64,000 nt of DNA. Origin: Gymnopilus junonius. Its lineage: Eukaryota > Basidiomycota > Agaricomycetes > Agaricales > Galerinaceae. The notes beneath the pieces were generated by a model, which saw only the letters and a program-made list of their open reading frames with translations, did no database searches and was not told the DNA's origin. The position numbers and the translations under genes were made by a program. The stretch is from positions 1 to 64,000 of the forward strand of contig JADNYJ010000171.1 in the NCBI GenBank assembly GCA_015501075.1. The letters run 5' to 3'. This document shows positions 47,779 through 57,758 of this stretch, piece by piece. Positions within the stretch are counted from its first letter, which is position 1; each line of letters starts with the position of its first letter.

Positions 47779-48271
47779 CCCCATTTCCTCTTATCTTATC
47801 ACATGCCTCTTTTCTTTTCTTCTTATCATTTATCATCTGATTTACTATTTATAGTTTCTCCATGATCATCTTGCCCATGAGATGATCATTCTTTCTTACA
47901 TGTATAAGGACAATCTTTCTCTTTGATCATCATCCCTCTTGTATCACCCTGATGATGATCACCCCTTTCCGATTCCCCTTGTTTTGATACTGTTTCATTT
48001 ATATTATTATCAGCCCCAAATAGTATATAAACAGTAGCTAGTCTACTCTGTACTTTAGCTTGTTCTTGAGAATATTATCTCTTGTAACAACTGAGATGAA
48101 CTTGAACCATTAAGGCATTCTTCAGTCAAAGACAATACCTTATTGGACTTCATTGAACTGACCTCTATGACCACTATGCTAGACCTTATCTTATCAGATT
48201 AAGTTCATAACAAAAGAAAAGCTACCACCCTATCCAATGCTTCTGCCTAGCAAGCATTATCCACTGACACT

Positions 48272-51200
48272 ATGGCTCGAAGAAGAGGACAATTCGCTGC
48301 TACCCTTAGTGATGAAGAATTCTCTGACTTGAACCCCTACTGAACCTCTGACTCAGAAGCATCTGATGCTTTTGAGACACCACCCAAAGGAGATGAATCT
48401 CTGTTGACCCGATCGACTTTCTTTGGATCTACCGTCCAAGAACCCACCATACTAAGACATGACTTTGAATCTTTGCTAGACACTCTACTTAGATCTCAAC
48501 CTAACCCAAAATGCCAGGAGAATCTTCTGACACTGCCCCACCACTCCCACTTCCTCCAATGGAAAAGGATTAGGAATTATTCCTCAGCCCTTCTCTGGAG
48601 ACTGTTCCAAGGTCCAAGACATTCACCCAAGACCTGGGTGATTACCTTGAACTTAACAGCAATATTTACAACACCAACATCAAGAAGATCGTGTTTATGC
48701 TTGGACTTCTCAAGGGAGGAGAAGCAGAAGCCTGGAAGAAGGCTTGGAGAGAAGATCACATCAAGGACAATGTAAACGCTGCAGGTGTACCCACCAGAAC
48801 AAAAACCAAGAACTATGGCTCTGCTGTAGACTTTGAAAAGAAGTTTGAAGCTGCCTTCAAACCAACCAAAACAAAGGACCAAGCATTCTTTGACCTCCGA
48901 AACCTGAAGCAGGGAAAAGCTTCAGCTGCTGAACTGAACACCAAGTTCAATGAACTAGTCAAGACTGCCAAGATTCCCACAACTGGGAATGAGAGCATCC
49001 TAGTCGACTACTACATGAATGCCCTGAACACATGGCTTCAGGAAAGATAATGGGACTCAACATACTCCCAACCATACTCACTGCCTGGCAGCAGAAAGCC
49101 ATTGAGTATGATACCCATTGAATGAACCTAATGCACCTGTTAGGCAAGACCATCACCCAAGTGCTGAGTGAAGAAAAGACCTGGTGGACCAACATCACCA
49201 GAGGAACCCCCACCCCACATTACCATGCCCCGGCACCACAAACAAACCACTGCAACCCAAATGCCATGGACATTGACAAGATTGACATCAATGCCATGAC
49301 CCAATGAGGAAAGGGCTCTGCTTCCAATGCAAGAAGCCTGGACATGTCTCAAGAGACTGTCCCAAGAAGGGCAAGAACAGGAGAAACCCTCCACTGAAGA
49401 AGAACCCCCTCAAAGGGAGAGTGCTCCATGTGCACATCAGGTCCCTGATGCAGGACCTCACTGAAGAAGAATGCGAAGAAGTGTATGAGATGGGAGACCA
49501 AGAGGGTTTTCAATAAGGAGATGCATGAGACCAATGTATGCAACTCCTTCTTTAGATATTTATTCTGTAGTCTCGGCTTGAATTGAAAATAAATTGCTCT
49601 AATTGCCCTTTTCATTCAAGACCAAGAACAGAACAAAAATCATTGGATCTGCTCTGGGAGACACTGGAGCAAAAGGGAAGTTCATCGACCAGAACTTCAC
49701 GAAGAAACACAACCTAGAAACGAAACCACTGGAAAAGAAAATCCAAGTCTTCAACATAGATGGAACCCTGAACAAAAAGAGAACCATCAAGCGCTATGTT
49801 GATCTAAAGCTCGACATTGACAGACAACCACAAATGGAACACCTACTGGTCACTGGCCTAGGAAAAACAAAAGATCATTCTCAGTTTTCCCTGGTTCAAA
49901 AGAAAACAACCCAGACATCAACTGGAAAAATGGACATGTCAAACTCAACAGGGAGATTACTACTACTTCCCAAGTAGAAGAAGTACCCGATGAGGAAATC
50001 CAACAAGTCAATCAACTGGATGACTCTTTGGACTTAATCATTTCCTTTTTAGGTAATGAACCCCTTCCAGAAACAAAAGAGATTTGGAACATCCCTGAGG
50101 ACAACAATGAAATCTGGATCAACACGAAACTGACTTCCTTGCAAATCTTCACTCAGAAACATGATGCAAAGAAGGAAGAAAAGCTGCTCAAGGAAATGAT
50201 CCCACTGGAATACCACGAATATTTGGACATCTTCAACAAAGACACTGCCAATTGATTCCCTGAATCTCGATCTTGGGACCATAAGATCGAGCTCAAGGAA
50301 GGCTTTCAACCAAAGGTTTTCAAGACGTATCCTCTAATGCCCTCTGAGGATACTGAATTGGACAAATTCTTGGAAGAAAACCTGAAGAAAGGATACATCT
50401 GACCATCTAAATTGCCCATGGCTTCCCCCTTCTTTTTCATATCAAAGAAGGACAGAAAACTTCGACCCTGCCAAGACTACTGGTATCTGAATGAATGGAC
50501 TGTCAAGAATGCCTATCCCCTCCCTCTGATCCCTGAACTTATGGATAAACTCAAAGGAGCAAAGTATGTTACTAAACTTGACATCCGATGGGGATATAAC
50601 AATATCAGGATCAAGGATGGCGACCAATGGAAAGTGGCGTTCAAGACAAACAAGGGACTGTTTGAACCAACTGTCATGTTTTTCGGCATGTGCAACTCTC
50701 CAGCAACGTTCCAGTCAATGATGGACTCAATGTTCAAAGACGTTGTCCATCAAGGCTTTGTCATCATATATATGGACAATATTCTTATCTTTCACAAAGA
50801 TAAGAAGAAACTGGAACAGATAATGAAGGAAGTACTTCAAATACTCCAAGACAATGACTTGTATTTGAAACTGGAAAAATGCGCATTTGCCCAAATGAAA
50901 ATCAATTATCTTGGAATGATTATCCAAGAAGGAACAATCTCAATGGACCCCTCAAAACTCAGTGGTATAGCTGACTGGCCAGAACTGAAGAACGTAAAAC
51001 AGGTCCAATCCTTCCTAGGATTTGGAAACTTTTACAGGCGATTCATCAGAAAATATACTGAAATAGCTCGAGTGCTTAATGAGCTATTGAAAAAAGACTG
51101 AAATTTCAAATGGAACAAAGAAGCCAAGAAATCATTCGAAGCACTCAAATGAAAATTCATGGAAGAACCTGTCCTGACCATGCTGGACACCACTAAACAA

Positions 51201-53660
51201 TTCCAGATTGAATGTGATGCATCAAAATATGCATCTGGAGCAGTTTTAATGCAACTCGATAGCAATGGAGACCAACACCCAGTGGCATTCATCTCAAAAA
51301 CCTTCTCTCCAACTGAGAGAAATTATGAGATCTACGACAGAGAACTATTGGCCATGATCCGATCTCTTAAAGAATGGTGACACTACATTCAAGGATCGAC
51401 CTTCATGACTATCATTTATTCTGATCACAAGAATCTGACATACTTTAGAAGTACTCAGAAACTGAATAGATGCCAAGCAAGATGGTCTCTATTCTTATCA
51501 GAATATGACATTCAACTGGTCCACTTCCCTGGAAGCAAAATGGTACAATCAGATGCCCTCTCATGAAGACCAGACATGATCCTAGATGAGGATCATGACA
51601 ACGAAGATAAGATTCTCCTACCGGAGAATCTATTTATAAATTTGATTGATGCTGATCTCCAAATGGAAATTGCCCAATCTAGGAAATTGGACAAAGATGT
51701 AGTCGACGCATTAAAACTCCTGACACAAGAAGGACCTCGAAGTCTTGCAAAAGACTTAGATGACTGGGAGACAATGCAGATGGAAGGCATCAGCGAATTA
51801 ATCTTTTACAAGAAAAAGAACTACATTCCCAATGATCAAGAACTACATAGGAAAATTGTCATGATGTACCATGACTTGGTCACTGCAGGACACCCTGGAG
51901 AACTGGAAACTTACAATGCTGTATGACAAGTTTACTGGTGGCCCGGAATGTGAACATTCATCAAGAACTATGTCAAAGGTTGCAGACAATGCCAACAGTT
52001 CAAGATCAATCAAAACCCAGTGAATCCCTCCTTACACCCAATCGAAGGAGCCAAATCCATGAGGCCATTCGCACAATGCTCCATGGATATGATTCCTTAT
52101 TGGTTGTGGTCAACCATGGGCTTACAAAGGGGGTAATTATCATGCCTTGCTCAAAAACTCTTTCGCAAGAAGGAGCAGCATTACTCCTCCAGGACAACCT
52201 CTTCAAGTGATTTGGATTACTGGATAGCATTATTTCTGATAGAGGACCCCAATTCGCTGCAAGAACATTCCAGGAATTGTTCAAACTCCTCAGAATTAAA
52301 TTGAAATTGTCCACGGCATACCACCCCCAGTCAGATGGCACCACCGAATGGTTCAATCAAGAAATAGAAGCATATCTCACTATCTATTGCTCCTCCAACC
52401 TGATCACCTGGAAACAACACATTGGCACCCTGGAATTCATTCATAATGATCAAAGACATGCTGACAGGCAAAGGACCCCATTCGAACTCATGTTCGGAAC
52501 CAATCCCATTGCGATTCCCACTACATTCGAAAATACGAAGTTTCCCTCTGTAGAGGAAAAACTAAAGAACCTAATTTTGGACAGAAAAGAAGCCCTAGCA
52601 GCACATGAACTGGCAAGAGCAAGGATGGCTGATTGACAGAAAATGAACTTCACACCATTCAAAGAAGGACAGAAAGTATGGCTGGACTCCAGGAACCTCA
52701 AGACTAGTCCGGTTAATTAACTGGAAATTAACCGAGACTGAACTGGACTTTAACCGATGCTAACCGCAAAATATACTAACCAATTGTAACTGTAACCGCG
52801 GTCTGGTTAGCAGTTAGTCCGGATTTTAGAATGTTTGTAACTGCTTAAAACCGGTCTTAACAGGTTAGGACCGGTCATAAAATTCTGAAATTTTGTACGA
52901 TTATACCCACATATTATACCTTTCGAACGACCCAAAGAACGTAAAATTTGGTTGAGAATTAAGAAGGTTATAGCAATACTCGCGAAAATCGTCGAATCTG
53001 CTCTAATTATATCATTTCTCAACCGTTTGTGATGTTCTTGGGCTCGTTTTGACCGTAAAAATTGTGATTTATTTAGTTTACACTACGAGACAATTATTTA
53101 TGCCAAAAAAACCGGTTATAATCGGTTGATAACTGGTTATAACTGTAACCAGTTAAAACCGGTTATATAACTGCAAATAACTGCACAAGACTGATCAAGA
53201 CCAGTTAGTTGCAGTCCGGTCTGGTTATTTAGACATTTCTAAATTTACCTAACTGGTCTCGGTCTCGGTTAGGGTCCTCGGGCACCCAATAACCGGACTG
53301 GACCAGACTTTCAAACACTACTCAAGACACATTACAATAAGAAGCTGGCACTGAGACAAGAAGGACCGTACAAGATCAAACATGTCCTAGGACCACTCAT
53401 GTATCAACTGCAATGGCCAAAAACATGGAGGATTCATGACATCTTCCATGCAACATTGCTGATGCCTTACATGGAAACACAGGTTCATGGCTGGAACTTC
53501 ACACAACCACCCCCTGAAATGATCGATGGAGAACCAGAATATGAAGTCGAAACTATTCTGAACCATTGAAAGTTTAGAAACAGACACTACCAATACCACG
53601 TCAAGTGACTTAGTTATCCAATAACTGAAGCATCATGGGAACCCAGATCAAATCTTGCCA
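48272..53660 (+). pseudogene. Chromovirus gag-pol, inactivated by stops and frameshifts
   Basis: Begins MARRRGQFAATLSDEEFSDL. Gag: MLGLLKGGEAEAWKKAWRED, and zinc knuckle CFQCKKPGHVSRDC near 49.33 kb. Protease: SALGDTGAKGKFID near 49.65 kb (D-T-G active site). Reverse transcriptase: 50.2-51.1 kb, with [26 protein letters not shown] and YMDN at 50,769-50,780 in place of the usual YxDD. RNase H: FQIECDASKYASGAVL and SDALS. Integrase: WWPGM, the zinc region GCRQCQQFK, ISDRGPQFA and TAYHPQSDGTTEW. Chromodomain: EYEVETILNH..YQYHVK..SWEP at about 53.54-53.65 kb. Roughly a dozen in-frame TGA codons occur, mostly where relatives have Arg (for example 50,400, 51,378, 51,564, 51,924, 51,950, 52,208, 52,634). 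Gag also changes frame near 48.5-48.6 kb. Confidence 0.9.
52705..53320 (+). mobile_element. hAT-type MITE inserted in pol
   Basis: A 616-base non-coding block is bounded by a perfect 8-base duplication, CTCAAGAC (52,697-52,704 and 53,321-53,328). Removing it and one copy rejoins pol in frame (NLKT-HYNKKL). The right end read inward is TAGTGTTTGAAAGTCTGG, typical of fungal hAT ends; the left begins TAGTCCGG and may be shortened. The ends are packed with AACCGGTTA/ACCGGTC-type motifs in both orientations. No transposase sequence. Confidence 0.9.
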
Positions 53661-54082
53661 ATGCATTGGAAAAACTTGAAGTTTATAAACAACTTCATCA
53701 CCCCCGCCATTACTCCACTGCCCTTGAAGTCCTCCAGAATGATCCCTTCCTCAGGGATACACTCTGCCAGTTCAAGTACGAAGTCAATTGTGCCAATCAA
53801 CACTGTGAAATCATCAAGAACTCCCACACAAGGTCCCTTCAGACCTTCGAAACCCTCATGTGCCACTGCCTTGAGAGATCCATCAACCCTCTCCTCATCA
53901 GCAGCAGATGATGAGGAGAATGTCCCCTGCAGCCACCTCTGCCATTAGGTCTAGAGAGGAACCCTTTTCCTCTCCTCCACTTACAACATTCCCCTTCAGA
54001 CCTACCCGCCTGTTTCTCCTTGTGATGAACAATTTGTCAATGGAATCACCATTGATGACAGAACTCCAGGACCCATTCTGAC

Positions 54083-54394
54083 ATGCCCTGCTTCACCACC
54101 CCTGACCACTCTGCCCATTACCACCCCCCACAGATGAACCCTCACCACCATGCAGATGACCTCTGCCCAGAACGCTGCCAGAGATGCACCTCCTGCCTAC
54201 CCCATACCTTCTTTGTTACCAATCTGACCCCAGACTCCCTCCCGACCAACCTGACCAAGCCCCCATGCTCGACCCAGCCTGCAATGATGCTGCTTCACAT
54301 GCAACAGTGTGAACCACTGGCAGGCAGACTGCTGCCACTATCATTGTCACCACTGCCGCCAGTACTGCCCTGGCCACAACATGATCAACTGTAG
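54083..54394 (+). CDS. Extra Cys/His-rich frame downstream of chromodomain
   Basis: Between the chromodomain and the 3' LTR, one frame contains CFTCNSVNHWQADCCHYHCH followed by HCRQYCPGHNMINC (54,286-54,394). The Cys/His spacing resembles tandem zinc knuckles (C-x2-C ... H ... C). It may be a nucleic-acid-binding accessory protein of this element lineage. The upstream part is P/T-rich with stop codons, so the true extent is unknown and the copy is probably dead. Confidence 0.4.
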   Translation: MPCFTTPDHSAHYHPPQMNPHHHADDLCPERCQRCTSCLPHTFFVTNLTPDSLPTNLTKPPCSTQPAMMLLHMQQCEPLAGRLLPLSLSPLPPVLPWPQHDQL

Positions 54395-54448
54395 TTGATG
54401 ACCAATCTGATGCAGTGACGGGGAGTTCACACTGCTGGCATTGACCTC

Positions 54449-54622
54449 TGTTTCTTTGGGAAACAGCCCGAAAGAAACACATCACCTGATTTCTTTTGGG
54501 TGTTTCTCCAGAAACCAGTATTCGGCCTTACCTAATTTGGTATGGCTGACCGATGTTTCTCGAGGAAACAGTAGAAAAAAGTCATATGACGTGTTTCCTA
54601 GGTACTGTTTCCTCAAGAAACA
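54449..54622. mobile_element. Small foldback MITE (174 bases)
   Basis: Termini are inverted repeats: TGTTTCTTTGGGAAACAG at the left against TGTTTCTTGAGGAAACAG from the right, with similarity extending about 32 bases to GAAACAC. Flanked by CTC on both sides (54,446-54,448 and 54,623-54,625), a possible 3-base target duplication. GTTTC/GAAAC units recur inside. Non-coding. Confidence 0.7.
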
Positions 54623-54833
54623 CTCCTGAGCGCCAGCAGTGTCATAGGCTATGCCTACAAATTTACTGCAGAACAATTGGCACATGTCGATGACATCAAC
54701 AACACACTGAACAACTGGTATGATGAATGGCATGACAGCTGGCAAGGCGCTGACAGCAAAAACAATATTTTGGGTGAACCTCATTATTGAAGCCAGGGGC
54801 TTCAATTCTTAGTAGGGGGGTAATGTTATGACT

Positions 54834-55246
54834 CCCCATTTCTCTTATCTTATTGCATTCCCCTTTTCTTGTTATCATTTATCAGATGATTTATTATTTA
54901 TAGTTTCTTCATGATCATCTGTGAGCAAAGATGATCATTCACTTTCTTACATGTATGCAGACAATCTTTCTTTTTGATCATCATCCCTTGTACCACCCCG
55001 ATGATGATCACCCCTTTCCGATTCCCCTTGTTTTGTCATTGTTTCATTTATATTATTATCAAACTACCATGTACTTTAGCTTGTTCTTGAGAATATACTC
55101 TCTTGTAACAACCAGAGTGAACTTGAACCACTTAGGCAATCTTCTGTCAAAGACAATACCTAAGCGGACTTCATCGAACTGACCTCTATGACCACTATGC
55201 TAGACTTGATCTTATCAGATTAAGTTTTATCATTAAAGTCATAACA
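54834..55246 (+). repeat. 3' LTR of the chromovirus
   Basis: Starts TGTTATGACTCCCC and ends AAAGTCATAACA, giving a 9-base terminal inverted repeat (TGTTATGAC/GTCATAACA). It is preceded by a polypurine tract. About 413 bases; similar to the 5' LTR but with small insertions and deletions. Confidence 0.9.
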
Positions 55247-55251
55247 CCACT

Positions 55252-55520
55252 CCTACTCATCCTCATATGTTGATGAAGTCATGAAGCCAAGCCAAGTTGG
55301 TCCTGATCCTTCCAGTTTGCTTGTTATTAACAACCTTACTCTTTGCTTTCTTTCCAATAGCAAGCAAAATGATGGGACCTGACCTAGGTGCTATTCAGTT
55401 TGGCAGCACGACCCCAGAAATTTGTCTCCATCATGTAAACCATTGGTACCTCTAGCCCATGGAGTTAAACCAACTCAAGTCCCAGATAACAATCTATTGT
55501 CCTTCAAAAAAGGCCCACTA
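55252..55520 (+). pseudogene. Fragment related to the coding region at 45.5-46.1 kb
   Basis: Immediately after the 3' LTR, one frame reads YSSSYVDEVMKPSQVGPDPS and then LTLCFLSNSKQNDGT before a stop. This is clearly related to YSSSYVDEIVKPSQSGPYPS and GFLSNSKQRNET at 45.66-45.78 kb. A further piece, RNLSPSCKPLVPLAHGVKPT, follows. It is a broken paralogue whose upstream half is not present at the left side of the retrotransposon. Confidence 0.55.
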
Positions 55521-55529
55521 TGTTGAACT

Positions 55530-55956
55530 TGTTGACATGATAAGTGTCCATGTGACTACATCACATGACTCACATGATACGCATGATCAGATGCATCTAT
55601 ACGTGACTAGATCCAGTGACGACATAGTATCACAGTGATCTTATATGACTAAAACATGTGATCACTTAGTGAGCATATTACTCATCTTATAAGTAGATAT
55701 TAGTAATTACATAGTAATTAGCTGAGTAATTGCCTTATGCATTACTCATACGTAGTTAGTCACTGCATGTCCTGTAGGTATATAAGAACACTCTAAACAG
55801 CATCCTAATCCAAGTCATTCGTACTTCTGTAGTAGCCTAAGTGGTCACCTTAGCACTAGCCTCTCACAACCCAGGTAAGCCAGTAGCTACATTGATACTA
55901 TGCAGAGTGCATTGTGCATTCAGTGGTTTGCCGCTGTATGTACCACTTGTTGCTCA
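55530..55956 (+). repeat. LTR of Copia element 1 (plus orientation)
   Basis: Starts TGTTGACATGATAAGTGTCC and ends TGTTGCTCA; 427 bases. It is an inverted, closely related copy of the LTR at 57,210-57,635. TATATAAG near 55,778 may be its promoter. Confidence 0.85.
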
Positions 55957-55959
55957 ATA

Positions 55960-55972
55960 GGTTATGGGCCCC
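55960..55972 (+). other. Primer-binding site of Copia element 1 (initiator tRNA-Met type)
   Basis: GGTTATGGGCCCC begins three bases after the LTR. Its first twelve bases are complementary to the internal GGGCCCATAACC of eukaryotic initiator tRNA-Met (anticodon stem-loop), the site used by Drosophila copia, which is primed by a tRNA half. Confidence 0.7.
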
Positions 55973-56394
55973 GATAGCAAAGCATGCTGTTCACCATTGG
56001 CAGAACCTGCTGGACATTGAGTTCACCTTAGGGCAGAACCTGTCCAGCATTGTTCACCATTGTGCAGAACCTGCTTAGCATCAGTCTGTAGCTTACTTCT
56101 ACCTGGGAAGATAGTTTGCTGTTAGGCAGAACATTGACCACAGCTGTTCATTGCTAGACAGAATGCTCTCCCACAATTGTTCGCTACCATGCGCAACATT
56201 GTATAGGGCCTTGTCATGTGGGCCCGGACATCTGTTGCTGTCTGGACAAATTGCCCTTAAGGGGTTAATTCCATGTCTGGTGCAGGTATTTTTAGCAGTG
56301 CTTTCTTTATTTAGCATGCTTTTACACACCTGTCGCTGACACAACCCAGCCTTTTTCCTAACAGAAATTCCAAACCATCCAAACAACACAACAA

Positions 56395-57209
56395 TGTCTT
56401 CAGTCAAAAACACCCTTCTATCTCCTTCACCACCTCTGACCTTCCTAAATTTGATGGTCATCACTACTGTCAATGGGCATCAAAGATGGAGGCCGTCATT
56501 CTCCATATGGACATTAAAGCCATCCTTGAGGGAACCCTCACCACTCCTCTGGAGCAAGCAATTAGGGAACCTGCCTTTCCTTCTGGCACTCGTGCCACTG
56601 ACACCACTCCTGCCACTGGGCCTTCCCAGGGTGATATCATCCTGTACAACACCTGCTTCTCTTGATGGACTGCCGCTGAAGAAGTATACCACCACAAATT
56701 GGAGAGCTACAACTCCAAGAATGCCAAGGCACTTGGCCTTTTGGCCATGTGCCTCGATACTGGTATATGGGACCAGGTTAAAACCCTGTCTGCAGCTGAA
56801 GTACGGGATTGGATCAAAACGAAGTACTCCAAGGAGATGTTTGTTGAGACCCTCAAGGACTTTAGGGTCCTCATGAATCTCAAGATCGATCTCTCTGATC
56901 CAACCCCCAGATCGTCAAGTTCCAATTTCATTATGGGCATCTCCCATTTGTCAATGATACAGCTGCCACAACAACATCCAGTGCCTCTGTCATGGTACCC
57001 ATGGTTTTGCAATCCATGGCGTGCCTCATCCTACTCATGAATGTTACATCGCAGGAGTCCGTTTATCAGCGGATGATGGAAGATTTCACTAGGCAAAACT
57101 CAGTTCCAATATGGAACTAAAAGACCTCTTTGATAACATTTGCACCACATGGGCTGCCCAATTTGGGCACCTTAAGGCACATGAGCAACCCAAGCACAGC
57201 ACATTCTAT
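56395..57209 (+). pseudogene. Copia element 1 gag fragment
   Basis: Frames give TSDLPKFDGHHYCQWASKME, AILEGTLTTPLEQAIREPAF, HKLESYNSKNAKALGLLAMC, TLSAAEVRDWIKTKYSKEMF and VETLKDFRVLMNLKIDLSDP, a Copia gag (UBN2-type). There is a TGA in place of a probable Trp-flanking codon near 56,664, and frame changes toward the end. It stops abruptly at 57,209 where an LTR in the opposite direction begins. The same gag occurs on the minus strand at the right edge of the window. Confidence 0.8.
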
Positions 57210-57635
57210 TGAACAGCAAGTGGTACATACAGCAGCAAACCACTGTATGCACAACGCGCTCTGCATAGTATCAATGTAGCTACTGCTTACCTGGGTTGTG
57301 AGAGGCTAGTGCTAAGGTGACTACTTAGGCTACTACAGAAGTACAAATGACTTGGATTAGGATGCTGTTTAGAGTGTCCTTATATACCTACAGGACATGC
57401 AGTGACTAACTACATATGAGTAATGCATAAGGCAATTACTCAGCTAATTACTATGTAATTACTAATATCTACTCATAAGATGAGTAATATGCTCACTAAG
57501 TGATCACATGTTTTAGTCATATAAGATGACTGTGATACTATGTCATCACTGGATCTAGTCACATATAGACGTGTCTGATCATGCATGTCATGTGAGTCAT
57601 GTGATGTAGTCACATGGACACTTATCATGTCAACA
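57210..57635 (-). repeat. 3' LTR of Copia element 2 (minus orientation)
   Basis: Reverse complement of the LTR type at 55,530; on the plus strand it reads TGAACAG...GTCAACA. On the minus strand it is preceded by a polypurine tract (GAGGGGGAG, plus 57,636-57,645) directly after pol, so it is the 3' LTR of a minus-strand element. Confidence 0.85.
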
Positions 57636-57758
57636 CTCCCCCTCAAGTAGTGCCGCGCTAGTGCACATACTTGTTCTGACATGATGTATCAGTATTCTAT
57701 TCTAAGGGATAGAACTCTATGCCTAGAGCCTGTCTATGTTTAAGGAACAGGGTAGGGC

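Larger units (their letters stand above)
46671..48212 (+). repeat. 5' LTR of the chromovirus, interrupted by hAT element
   Basis: LTR sequence is 46,671-46,688 plus 47,779-48,212; the hAT insertion lies between. It matches the 3' LTR (54,834-55,246) along most of its length, for example TCATCATCCCT..GTATCACC and CACCCCTTTCCGATTCCCCT, with scattered differences, so the two LTRs have diverged since insertion. It includes an extra stretch near 48,018-48,050 not found in the 3' copy. It ends TTCATAACA. Confidence 0.85.
46671..55246 (+). mobile_element. Ty3/Gypsy chromovirus retrotransposon, decayed, with nested insertions
   Basis: Flanked by two related LTRs that start TGTTATGA and end TAACA. 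Internal domains in order: gag with zinc knuckle, protease, reverse transcriptase, RNase H, integrase, chromodomain, then an extra Cys/His-rich frame and a polypurine tract (AGGGGGG, about 54,822-54,830) before the 3' LTR. Three later insertions lie inside it: a hAT element in the 5' LTR (46,689-47,778), a hAT-type MITE in pol (52,705-53,320) and a foldback MITE (54,449-54,622). Many in-frame TGA codons make it inactive. The five bases on each side (GGTTT and CCACT) are not a target duplication, so one end may have been rearranged. Confidence 0.9.
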
